A stretch of 59,360 nucleotides of DNA from Halieaceae bacterium UBA4452 (GTDB lineage Bacteria > Pseudomonadota > Gammaproteobacteria > Pseudomonadales > Halieaceae): positions 16,419-75,778 of the forward strand of contig DGPA01000046.1 in the NCBI GenBank assembly GCA_002389505.1, read 5' to 3'. How positions within the stretch are numbered: the stretch's first letter is position 1; every line of letters begins with the position of its first letter. Shown in pieces: positions 1 through 7,928 of the stretch. The position numbers were made by a program, and so were the translations under genes. The notes under the pieces were generated by a model. That model did no database searches, was not told where the DNA came from, and saw nothing but the letters and a program-made list of their open reading frames with translations.

Positions 1-2
1 AA

Positions 3-1484
3 GAAGAACAGGGCGCTGATTCTGGGCATCTCACCGGGTTCGGCACGCCTTTTTATCGAAACTATGTGCTGCTACTGCTCATGGCTGTGTATACCCTCAA
101 TTTTATCGACCGGACACTCATTGCGGTGGTCGCCCAGCCCATTATCGAAACCTTCCAACTGACCGATGCGCAATGGGGGCTATTGTACGGACCTCCGTTT
201 GCTATTTTTTATGCGGTGATGGGTTTGCCGATTGCGCTGTGGGCTGACCGGGGCAATCGTGTCCAGATTATTAGCCTATGCATAGTTATTTGGTCGTTGA
301 TGACCGCTTTTTGTGGTCTGGCAGCAGGTTTTGCCACTTTACTTTTTTTCCGCGTTGGCGTGGCGATTGGAGAGGCTGGATGCACACCCCCCGCTAATTC
401 ACTGATCGGGGATTATTTCATAGCGCGAAAACGTGCTACTGCCCTGGGTATTTATTCAATGGGTGTAACGCTGGGCGCTGTGTTAGCCAATTTATTCGGT
501 GGGCCGATTGCACAAATGCAAGGTGCTGATGTCGGCGTTTGGCTGAGTAGTGTCGGCTTCGATTGGCTGTTCGGCGGCTTGGACTGGGCCAATATTGAAG
601 GCTGGCGAATAGCGTTTGTTGTGGTCGGCTTGCCAGGGGTTTTGGTGGCTTTGTTGGTATGGAGCACCATAAAAGAGCCACCCCGAGGTTATTCAGATCC
701 GCCCACTGCTGAGATAAAAGCGAGGCCTCCGCTATCAGAGGCATTTAACGAGCTCAAGACCAAGCCATCATTTTGGTGGATGGCTATCGGTGCATCGCTA
801 GTCGCGTTTGTGGGTTATGGCTTGGTAAGTTTTCAGGCGCCTTTTCTGCAGAGAGAACACGGGCTTAATGTCAGGGACGCTGCTATTAATTTTGGCGCGC
901 CGCTATCACTCCTGGCCGCCGGCGGCACATTTTTAGGGGGCTGGTTAACCGAGCGAGCCACCCAGCGTTTTCCCACAGCCATGGCATGGATTCCGGCGCT
1001 TGGCCTGTTAGTGGCAGTGCCCGCTTATATTGCCGCTTTTTTTGTTGATGACCTCTATTGGGTGTTCATCTTGTGGGGGATTGCAGCGGTGATGCACTAC
1101 AGCTATTTGGGCGCTCAATACAATATTGGTCAAGGGGTTGTCAGCAATCGCTCTAGGGCGACGGCGATTGCTGTCTTGCTAATTTTGGTCTCGCTCATCG
1201 GCAATGGTTTGGGTCCTTATTTTGTTGGTTTCATGAGTGATTATTTCATGATGGCTAATTTAGCGGAGAGTCGTTTTGCTGTTGAGTTGACCCCAGCACT
1301 GTGCCAAGCCAAAGACAGTGCACTCAGTGGCGGGCAGATCGACATCTGTAACACAGCGAGTTCGACGGGTCTTAAGTGGGCACTGGCGGTCACTGTTTGC
1401 GGTTTTATTTTCGCAGCATTCTGCTTCATCATGTGCGCGCGCACCTTGAAAGACGATTTTGTTGCTGAGTTGAGCCATCCATAA
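3..1484 (+). CDS. MFS transporter, spinster-like (5' end outside window)
   Basis: Major facilitator superfamily permease, probably a proton- or solute-coupled exporter in the inner membrane; the substrate cannot be told. The frame is open back to the left edge, so the true start lies outside the window. The residues before the GTG at 66 (ending TPFYRNYV) read as genuine coding sequence. Visible features are a first helix with NFIDRT, the loop-2/3 motif with ALWADRGNR, and GIGEAGCTPPANSLIGDYF, which is typical of spinster-type MFS proteins in marine proteobacteria. About 12 hydrophobic segments are present. It ends 169 bases before trmL, with no convincing terminator. Confidence 0.85.
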   Translation, partial: EEQGADSGHLTGFGTPFYRNYVLLLLMAVYTLNFIDRTLIAVVAQPIIETFQLTDAQWGLLYGPPFAIFYAVMGLPIALWADRGNRVQIISLCIVIWSLMTAFCGLAAGFATLLFFRVGVAIGEAGCTPPANSLIGDYFIARKRATALGIYSMGVTLGAVLANLFGGPIAQMQGADVGVWLSSVGFDWLFGGLDWANIEGWRIAFVVVGLPGVLVALLVWSTIKEPPRGYSDPPTAEIKARPPLSEAFNELKTKPSFWWMAIGASLVAFVGYGLVSFQAPFLQREHGLNVRDAAINFGAPLSLLAAGGTFLGGWLTERATQRFPTAMAWIPALGLLVAVPAYIAAFFVDDLYWVFILWGIAAVMHYSYLGAQYNIGQGVVSNRSRATAIAVLLILVSLIGNGLGPYFVGFMSDYFMMANLAESRFAVELTPALCQAKDSALSGGQIDICNTASSTGLKWALAVTVCGFIFAAFCFIMCARTLKDDFVAELSHP

Positions 1485-1653
1485 GAAAACATGCCCACGC
1501 TACGAACGTATCGCTAGTGGGGCAAATGGCGTCGGCTATGACTGGGCTGACGCCAGCCAGTCTGGGGCTATCGGCACACCCGCCTCTTACACGTTAAGCT
1601 ATGCGTGCCCCCAATCTGCTCCCCTTAAATAAACGCCGAATAGCACATTATTT

Positions 1654-2121
1654 ATGCCCCTACACATTGTTCTTTACCAGCCAGAAATCCCCCCCAACAC
1701 GGGTAATATTATTAGGCTGTGTGCCAACTGTGGGGCTGAACTGCATTTAATAGCGCCTATGGGTTTTACACTTGATGACAAGCGATTGAGACGAGCAGGG
1801 CTGGATTACCATGAATTTGCTCAGGTAAAACAATGGGCCGATCTCGACGCTTACCGGAAGGCATACTCGACTCGACGCTTGGTGGCTGTGGAAACGCAGG
1901 GTCAATATTTTTATTCCCAGTTTAGTTTTGGCCCAGCGGATTCGCTTCTGTTTGGCTCGGAGACAAGGGGTCTCCCTCAGGATATCCTACAATCGCTGCT
2001 GCCTGAGCACCTTGTTCGTCTGCCAATGTTGGTGGGGAGCCGGAGTTTGAATTTATCAAATGCGGTTGCGGTGGTCGCGTATGAAGCATGGCGACAACTG
2101 GGCTTTGACCGTGGCGAATAG
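1654..2121 (+). CDS. trmL: tRNA (cytidine/uridine-34-2'-O)-methyltransferase TrmL
   Basis: SPOUT-class methyltransferase that uses S-adenosylmethionine to methylate the ribose of the wobble nucleotide in two leucine tRNAs. At 155 residues it is the usual length for the single-domain family. The three SPOUT motifs are visible: PEIPPNTGNIIRLC (10-23), LFGSETRGLP (99-108) and SLNLSNAVAVVAYE (131-144), the last forming the trefoil-knot cofactor pocket. A second SPOUT enzyme, trmJ at 17238, has a C-terminal extension that this protein lacks, which separates the two. The start is ATG. A DUF1415 gene follows after 70 bases. Confidence 0.95.
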   Translation: MPLHIVLYQPEIPPNTGNIIRLCANCGAELHLIAPMGFTLDDKRLRRAGLDYHEFAQVKQWADLDAYRKAYSTRRLVAVETQGQYFYSQFSFGPADSLLFGSETRGLPQDILQSLLPEHLVRLPMLVGSRSLNLSNAVAVVAYEAWRQLGFDRGE

Positions 2122-2191
2122 ATTTGATTGCCTGAGTAAGCCACACTGGGCGACTACTTCTACCCACCCTCGCACCTTACTTGAGGTTTAT

Positions 2192-2752
2192 GTGTTGGAC
2201 AATGTCGAGCGAGACGTGATTGATCGAACGGCCCGTTGGATTAGAGAGTTCGTTATTGAGCTGAATCTCTGTCCCTTCGCGCGTCGTGAATGGGAGCGAG
2301 ACAGTATTCGCTATCGCTATTTCTCGGGTAATAGCCGCAAACGCCTACTGGCGGTCATTGCAGAGGAGTGTCGCCTCCTCGACGATCGGTCGAGCATTGA
2401 AACCAGTTTTATTGTTTTGCCTCATTTGCTGCATAACTTCTTAGACTTTAATGATTTTTTAGAAGCCTGCGAACGGTTTATTGACACGATAAAGCGCACT
2501 GGAATCTACCAGATCGCCAGTTTTCATCCCAGCTACCAGTTCGCTGGTACGGATGCTAACGACCCCCAAAATTTCACTAACCGCTCTCCTTATCCTATGC
2601 TGCATTTACTGCGCGAAGCCAGCGTTGAGAGGGCGGTCAAGGGCCATCCTGACGTCCACTCAATCCCCGATAAAAATATTGCCACCTTAGACGACCTTGG
2701 TGTCGATAAATTGATGACCCAGCTGGCAACGTTGCAGATGCAAAATACGTAA
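2192..2752 (+). CDS. DUF1415 family protein
   Basis: Conserved protein of unknown biochemical function, about 186 residues from a GTG start at 2192. The open frame runs back to 2060 inside trmL, but those residues do not look native, whereas the GTG gives the expected N-terminus VLDNVERD. Conserved-looking blocks are LCPFARREW near the N-terminus, IASFHPSYQF with the following NRSPYP in the middle, and the SIPDKNIATLDDLG tail. The assignment rests on remembered resemblance to DUF1415. Its TAA stop directly abuts the stop of the convergent MFS gene. Confidence 0.8.
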   Translation: MLDNVERDVIDRTARWIREFVIELNLCPFARREWERDSIRYRYFSGNSRKRLLAVIAEECRLLDDRSSIETSFIVLPHLLHNFLDFNDFLEACERFIDTIKRTGIYQIASFHPSYQFAGTDANDPQNFTNRSPYPMLHLLREASVERAVKGHPDVHSIPDKNIATLDDLGVDKLMTQLATLQMQNT

Positions 2753-3964
2753 TTACGGATAGTCAGCCACGTCGGGTAGTGCGCGATGTCGATAACGGTA
2801 TAGCGCGATGCCCAACAGACCGATGGGTGCTAGCGAGCCCATCACAATGGCTTGCCAGCCAACACCGCTTAGCACCATTCCAGCGAGCAAACTGGCCAGT
2901 GCAGAGGTGCCAAACACCATGGCTTCATTGAGACCTTGTGCCCGAAAGCGCTCAGCGGGTCGGTAGGTTTTTACCAGCAGGGTGGTGCCGCCAACAAAGA
3001 GGAAATTCCAACCAACGCCCAGCAGCGTTAGGGCTATGCTGTAATGAATAACAGCTTGTCCACTCCACGCTGCTGCCATTGTTAACCCATAGAGCGCCAA
3101 GCCCATCGCCATAAGCCGTCGTTCACCGAATTGTGTGATCAGCCAGCCAGAGGCGAGGGAAGGGAGGTACATAGCCAGCACATGAGCACGGATCACGTCT
3201 GCGGTATCGCTCATACTGTGGCCATCCATGACGTGCATGGAAACGGGTGTCGCTGTCATAACAAAGCTCATAATACCTTGACCAACGACTCCCGCAGCGA
3301 TAGCCAGTAAAAACAGTGGTTCTCTAGCGATAATGCGCAGCGCTCTCGGGTCTGGTTGCGCTATTGGCTCGTTGCGCTGATCGCTCGTAAGCGTCAAGGC
3401 CTGTAACAACAACGCAGCCACTAAAAACAACATGCCCATCCCGGCAATGGCTCCAGCAAACGTTTGATCAGGCCAGATTACATGACTCTGAGTCACCAGT
3501 TCGGGGCCTATGATGGCGCCACCCACACTGCCCAATAAAATAATAGAAATCGCACTTCCCGCCCTGTCAATAGACACAACCTCAGCAGCAGCAAAGCGAA
3601 ATTGTTGACTAAAGGCGAGACTCAAACCAATGAGCAGTGTGCTGCCACAGTACAAGGCAAAATCCTGCACAATGAGCGCTGCAATGGCTAGTAAGCACGA
3701 AGTAAAAGCGATGAGGGCGGCGCTGATAAACCCTTTTTTGCGTCCAAATCGTTGCATGATCCCTGTCGCCGGCACTGCCCCTAACGCGGTACCGAGCACG
3801 GTCAAAGAGAGGGGTAGCGTTGACAGCGCTTGAGTGGGCGCTAGCTGAGAGCCAATAATACCACCCACGGTCACCGTCATTGCGCCACCTGCAACGAAAA
3901 TCATCTGACTCAGCAGCAGTACCTGCAAGTTGCGATTAGCCAGCAGTGTGAGAGTGTGGCGCAT
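2753..3964 (-). CDS. MFS transporter
   Basis: Major facilitator superfamily permease of about 403 residues and 12 predicted helices; substrate unknown. The ATG at 3964 (MRHTLTLLANRNLQVLLLSQ) places a short cytoplasmic N-terminus before helix 1. The frame stays open to 4252, but the upstream residues are rich in His, Arg and Pro and do not look like protein. The RFGRKKGF loop corresponds to the MFS loop-2/3 signature, and the mid-protein linker is hydrophilic as usual. It is convergent with DUF1415 with no spacer between the stop codons. The region upstream to 4502 probably holds its promoter and the divergent EF-G promoter. Confidence 0.85.
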   Translation of the reverse strand: MRHTLTLLANRNLQVLLLSQMIFVAGGAMTVTVGGIIGSQLAPTQALSTLPLSLTVLGTALGAVPATGIMQRFGRKKGFISAALIAFTSCLLAIAALIVQDFALYCGSTLLIGLSLAFSQQFRFAAAEVVSIDRAGSAISIILLGSVGGAIIGPELVTQSHVIWPDQTFAGAIAGMGMLFLVAALLLQALTLTSDQRNEPIAQPDPRALRIIAREPLFLLAIAAGVVGQGIMSFVMTATPVSMHVMDGHSMSDTADVIRAHVLAMYLPSLASGWLITQFGERRLMAMGLALYGLTMAAAWSGQAVIHYSIALTLLGVGWNFLFVGGTTLLVKTYRPAERFRAQGLNEAMVFGTSALASLLAGMVLSGVGWQAIVMGSLAPIGLLGIALYRYRHRALPDVADYP

Positions 3965-4502
3965 GTGGGTCACTGACGCTTTTGCAAAGGAGTACCCCGC
4001 TTCGCGGTTATCTAAAAGAGCGTTAGTGAACCATAGAATCGATGAGCTTGCGCCATTGTTCTTGCGCTGTTGGAGAGGGTTTTTCAGCAGCGTATGCCGA
4101 CGGGTTGGTTGCGCTCGATGCGGATACGCACACCCGTAACGGCCGTAGTGGAGACTAAGAAGCCGTCGACGCCAAGGGTGGTTGGAGGTGGATTTGCCCA
4201 TTCTAGGCGGGAATTTCTCAATAATTGCCCTTGATTTGTTGAAAATGGGCATTTTGCCATCCCTTGCCCTTCAGACTGAGCGCTGAATACTGTATAAAGC
4301 GGCCTCAAATTTAGAAGTCTGCCTGGGGATAATTTATATCGATCTACCGGTGGGCTATTGGCGTCTTGGATGGGCTCGGTGATTTGTGCACGAGCTGATG
4401 CAGCGTTTTTCGCCAGTGTTTGCGAAAACGTTACGTTAAAACACGTAAATTCTGCGGGCCATGGCAAGCGAAATCAGATTTTCCTATGAAATGAGTCGAG
4501 CA
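3965..4502. other. Intergenic region between divergent MFS and EF-G genes
   Basis: This 538-base stretch separates the two divergent starts and is long for this compact genome. It should contain promoters for both genes, but I could not pick a convincing -35/-10 pair for either. Minus-strand reading shows short coding-like stretches in two frames (see the 4023-4260 entry). The frame leading into EF-G is open from 4461 but adds residues that EF-G proteins lack. Confidence 0.5.
4023..4260 (-). pseudogene. Possible small frameshifted ORF
   Basis: Reading the minus strand from ATG at 4260, preceded by purine-rich AAGGGCAAGGG, gives 58 residues ending at 4084 and including VSTTAVTGVRIRIERNQP. Just past that stop, another frame continues with PSAYAAEKPSPTAQEQWRK and ends at a TAA at 4023 after LIDSMVH. 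Both stretches use codons like those of neighbouring genes, so one frameshift could join them into a protein of about 79 residues. I do not recognise the protein. Chance open frames in the intergenic region remain quite possible. Confidence 0.2.
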
Positions 4503-6593
4503 ATGTCAGATCTATCCTTATACAGAAACATCGGTATCTTCGCGCACGTAGATGCGGGTAAAACCACGACGACCGAGCGGTTCCTTAAGCTGACCGGTAA
4601 AATCCACAAGACCGGCGAGGTACATGACGGCGCGGCAACCACGGATTTTATGGAGCAGGAGCAAGAGCGCGGTATTACCATCCAATCTGCCGCCACCACC
4701 TGCTTTTGGAGGGACCATCGTCTTAATATCATCGATACTCCCGGACACGTTGACTTCACGGTGGAGGTTTATCGTTCCTTGAAGGTGCTCGATGGTGGCG
4801 TTGGTGTATTTTGTGGGTCGGGAGGGGTAGAGCCTCAATCTGAGACCAACTGGCGTTACGCCAACGATTCCGAAGTGGCGCGTCTTATCTTCGTGAATAA
4901 ACTTGATCGAGTGGGCGCCGATTTTTTTAGCGTCGTTGATCAAGTACGCAACGTTCTGGCTGCTAATCCTCTGGTCATGACCCTGCCTATTGGTCGTGAG
5001 GACGAATTTACTGGTGTCGTCGATGTGCTGACCAAGCAGGCCTACATCTGGGACGATACTGGCTTACCTGAAAACTTTTCGGTGACTGACGTTCCTGCCG
5101 ACATGATTGCCGACGTGGATTCCTACCATGAACAGCTGGTCGAAGCTGCGGTTGAAATGGATGATGACGTGATGATGGCCTACATGGAAGGCGAAACGCC
5201 CTCTATAGAGGACGTGAAACGCTGCATTCGTGAAGGTACCCGCACACTAAAATTCTTTCCGACATTTTGCGGTTCTGCTTTCAAAAATAAAGGTATGCAA
5301 CTGGTTTTGGATGCGGTTGTTGACTACCTGCCCAACCCAACTGAAGTTGATCCGCAAGATCTGACTGACGAAGAAGGTAACCCTACCGGAGAGAAAGCAA
5401 TTGTCAGTGTAGATGAGCCGTTGCGCGCTCTAGCTTTCAAGATCATGGACGATCGGTACGGCGCTCTGACCTTCGTTCGAGTGTATTCAGGCACCATGAA
5501 AAAAGGTGACACGATTCTCAATGCGGCTACAGGCAAGACTGAACGGATTGGCCGCATGGTAGAAATGCACGCCAATGAGCGTAACGAAATTGATAAAGTA
5601 CAGGCGGGTGATATTTTTGCTTGTGTTGGCATGAAAAATGTTCAAACCGGTCACACACTGTGCAGCACCGATAAGCCATGCGCGTTGGAGGCCATGGTGT
5701 TCCCAGACCCGGTGATATCTATTGCCGTTGCACCAAAAGACAAGGCGGGAACTGAAAAGATGGGTATCGCTATCGGCAAAATGATTGCCGAGGATCCCTC
5801 TTTCCGGGTTGAAACCGACGAGGACTCGGGAGAGACGATTCTTAAGGGCATGGGTGAGCTACACCTTGATGTGAAGATTGATATTCTCCGTCGTACTTAT
5901 GGCGTTGATCTTGAGGTGGGTCAGCCGCAAGTGGCTTATCGAGAAACGATTACTCAAATAATTGAAGATACCTATACCCACAAGAAGCAATCGGGTGGTT
6001 CGGGTCAATTCGGTAAGATCGACTACCGGATCTCTCCGGGAGAGCCTGGCAGTGGCTACCAGTTCGTCTCTTCCGTCGTTGGCGGTAACGTCCCCAAAGA
6101 ATTCTTCCCTGCTATTGAGAAGGGTTTTAAGGGCATGATGCACGAGGGTACGCTGGCAGGATTCCCTGTATTAGACGTTTCCGTCGAGCTTCGCGATGGG
6201 GGCTTCCATGCGGTGGATTCATCGGCCATCGCCTTTGAGCTTGCGGCCAAGGGCGCTTTCCGCCAATCAATGCCTAAAGCAGGGCCTCAGCTCATAGAAC
6301 CCATTATGAAGGTGGACGTTTTTACGCCCGAGGACAATGTGGGCGATGCGATCGGCGATTTGAATCGCCGTCGCGGCATGATCAAAGATCAAGAGCCCAG
6401 TTCTACTGGTATTCGTATCAAGGCTGATGTGCCGCTGGCAGAAATGTTCGGCTACATTGGACATTTGCGGACTATTACCTCGGGCCGTGGCCAGTTTTCT
6501 ATGGAGTTCTCTCACTACCTGCCCTGCCCCAGTAGCGTATCGAGTGACGTCATTGAGAAAGAGAAGGCGCGAAAACTAGCTAAAAAGAGCTAA
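4503..6593 (+). CDS. fusA: Elongation factor G, second (non-str-operon) type
   Basis: Translational GTPase that drives translocation or ribosome recycling. At 696 residues from ATG 4503 (MSDLSLYRNIG) it is full length. G-domain motifs are visible: AHVDAGKT (14-21), ERGITI (55-60), DTPGH (78-82) and NKLD (132-135), followed by the other EF-G domains and a C-terminal GHLRTITSGRGQFSMEF segment. The frame opens at 4461, but the extra 14 residues are not seen in the family. There is no rpsL, rpsG or tuf beside it, and details such as HKTGEVHDGAATTDFM fit the EF-G2/FusB-like paralogue of marine gammaproteobacteria and Pseudomonas. A strong terminator follows, so it is probably monocistronic. Confidence 0.9.
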   Translation: MSDLSLYRNIGIFAHVDAGKTTTTERFLKLTGKIHKTGEVHDGAATTDFMEQEQERGITIQSAATTCFWRDHRLNIIDTPGHVDFTVEVYRSLKVLDGGVGVFCGSGGVEPQSETNWRYANDSEVARLIFVNKLDRVGADFFSVVDQVRNVLAANPLVMTLPIGREDEFTGVVDVLTKQAYIWDDTGLPENFSVTDVPADMIADVDSYHEQLVEAAVEMDDDVMMAYMEGETPSIEDVKRCIREGTRTLKFFPTFCGSAFKNKGMQLVLDAVVDYLPNPTEVDPQDLTDEEGNPTGEKAIVSVDEPLRALAFKIMDDRYGALTFVRVYSGTMKKGDTILNAATGKTERIGRMVEMHANERNEIDKVQAGDIFACVGMKNVQTGHTLCSTDKPCALEAMVFPDPVISIAVAPKDKAGTEKMGIAIGKMIAEDPSFRVETDEDSGETILKGMGELHLDVKIDILRRTYGVDLEVGQPQVAYRETITQIIEDTYTHKKQSGGSGQFGKIDYRISPGEPGSGYQFVSSVVGGNVPKEFFPAIEKGFKGMMHEGTLAGFPVLDVSVELRDGGFHAVDSSAIAFELAAKGAFRQSMPKAGPQLIEPIMKVDVFTPEDNVGDAIGDLNRRRGMIKDQEPSSTGIRIKADVPLAEMFGYIGHLRTITSGRGQFSMEFSHYLPCPSSVSSDVIEKEKARKLAKKS

Positions 6594-6620
6594 TTGATAG
6601 AGCGCCGGGAACGGCGTTAC

Positions 6621-6655
6621 AAAAACCTGAGCGGGCTAGCCGTTCAGGTTTTTTT
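6621..6655 (+). terminator. Rho-independent terminator after EF-G
   Basis: AAAAACCTGA at 6621-6630 pairs with TCAGGTTTTT at 6644-6653. The stem continues inward through GCGG/CCGT (one G-U pair) to a five-base loop, and the strand ends in a run of seven T. It lies 28 bases after the EF-G stop. The A-run on the 5' side means the stem may also work for transcripts from the other strand. Confidence 0.85.
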
Positions 6656-6739
6656 GTGCCTGAGTTTGCTGTCATTAGCGTCCCGGTGATACCTAGAAAT
6701 AGCGTATGCTGGGAAAGAGTTTGACGGGTAGGAGGGTCA

Positions 6740-7375
6740 GTGCCGACACCACGCTATCGACTAACCGCAAAAGGTATTCAAAATAGCCTAGACGAGCTCG
6801 CCTTGCGCGATAGCCGCATTGCTCGAGCGTTACACCTTGTCGACTATCCCGAAGAACGTCGCCGCTCGGGTGGTGTCGATGCGTTAGTGCGCACGGTGAT
6901 TGGCCAGCAAGTATCTACCCACGCTGCTCGAGCAATTACGCTTCGTTTGGTGGACGTCCTCGGGGGTGAGCTAGGTGTTTCTGCCATCATGGCAGCCTCA
7001 GATGAAGCGCTGCGCGGCGCCGGCTTATCGCGCCAAAAAAGCAGTTATCTGCGGGCGCTGGCAGAGGCGGTGAGCGGTGAAATGTTAGTCGTAGACGACT
7101 TGCCGACGCTGTCTGACGAGCAAGTGATTACCCTCATCACTGGGGTAAAAGGCTTCGGCGTTTGGTCAGCGCAGATGTATTTGATGTTTTCGCTGGGACG
7201 GCTCGACGTGTGGCCGACCGGTGATCTTGCTGTACGAGCTGGCTTTGGCCGCATAATGACATTGTCTGACAGACCTACCCCCAAGCAAACACACACTCTG
7301 GCCGAACCGTTTAGGCCGCACCGAAGTGCGTTAGCGCTACTGTGTTGGAAATTCTACAGCGAGGCGCCGCTGTGA
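6740..7375 (+). CDS. DNA-3-methyladenine glycosylase II family (HhH-GPD)
   Basis: Base-excision repair glycosylase of the AlkA/HhH-GPD superfamily that removes alkylated purines from DNA. At 211 residues it is the short form, without the N-terminal domain of E. coli AlkA. The helix-hairpin-helix runs LITGVKGFGVWSAQMYLMF (132-150), followed by PTGDLAVR with the catalytic aspartate at about 162. VRTVIGQQVST (50-60) is the other conserved block. The start is GTG at 6740 behind a good AGGAGGG site. Its stop overlaps the tadA start, so the two are probably co-translated. Confidence 0.88.
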   Translation: MPTPRYRLTAKGIQNSLDELALRDSRIARALHLVDYPEERRRSGGVDALVRTVIGQQVSTHAARAITLRLVDVLGGELGVSAIMAASDEALRGAGLSRQKSSYLRALAEAVSGEMLVVDDLPTLSDEQVITLITGVKGFGVWSAQMYLMFSLGRLDVWPTGDLAVRAGFGRIMTLSDRPTPKQTHTLAEPFRPHRSALALLCWKFYSEAPL

Positions 7376-7842
7376 ATAGGGTGGCGGATGAGCGGGATGA
7401 GTATTTCATGCGCCAAGCAATGGGCTGCGCTGAAAAAGCTGGCCAAATCGGTGAAGTGCCTGTCGGCGCCGTTTTAGTCTCTAGCACGGGACAATTATTG
7501 GCCGAAGCAGGGAATGCGCAAATTGGCTGCTGTGATCCCACCGCACACGCAGAAATACTGACGCTTCGAGCGGCCGCTTTGGCTATGGGAAATTATCGGC
7601 TGCCGGACACAACGCTGTTCGTTACCCTTGAGCCCTGCACCATGTGCTGTGGGGCGTTGATTCATGCCCGCGTTCAGCGGGTCGTCTTTGCAGCCCGTGA
7701 GCCGAAAGCTGGAGCGGTTATCAGTACTGCGAGGGTGTTTGACGGGGCTTCACTTAATCATCGAGTAAGCTGGCAAGAGGGCATGCTCGCTGAGCAAAGT
7801 GCACAGTTACTCAAAGCATTTTTTGCTGCCCGTCGATCGTGA
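7372..7842 (+). CDS. tadA: tRNA adenosine(34) deaminase TadA
   Basis: Zinc deaminase that converts wobble A34 of tRNA-Arg(ACG) to inosine. The zinc and catalytic motifs are HAE (59-61) and PCTMC (88-92), with FAAREPKAGA following. The GTG at 7372 overlaps the TGA of the upstream glycosylase gene by four bases (GTGA), indicating translational coupling; it gives 156 residues, normal for the family. The frame opens 30 bases earlier inside the glycosylase gene, which seems less likely. It is convergent with mltF. Confidence 0.93.
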   Translation: MNRVADERDEYFMRQAMGCAEKAGQIGEVPVGAVLVSSTGQLLAEAGNAQIGCCDPTAHAEILTLRAAALAMGNYRLPDTTLFVTLEPCTMCCGALIHARVQRVVFAAREPKAGAVISTARVFDGASLNHRVSWQEGMLAEQSAQLLKAFFAARRS

Positions 7843-7928
7843 TAAACCGCTTAGCTTGCACTAACGCCAGTGTGAGAGATGACAAAATAATCGTAGGCGC
7901 ATCTTTCCTTGCTCATCATCAACCACGT

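Noticed and set aside
1528..1554. GGCGTC/GACGCC inverted repeat after the first MFS gene as a terminator
   Set aside because: The loop is about 15 bases and no T-run follows; not convincing as an intrinsic terminator.
2060..2191. Longer DUF1415 start at 2060
   Set aside because: It overlaps trmL by 62 bases and the added residues do not resemble protein N-termini; GTG 2192 fits better.
4268..4300. SOS box (TACTGTATA near 4290) in the EF-G upstream region
   Set aside because: Only one half-site is present; the CTGT-N8-ACAG symmetry is missing.
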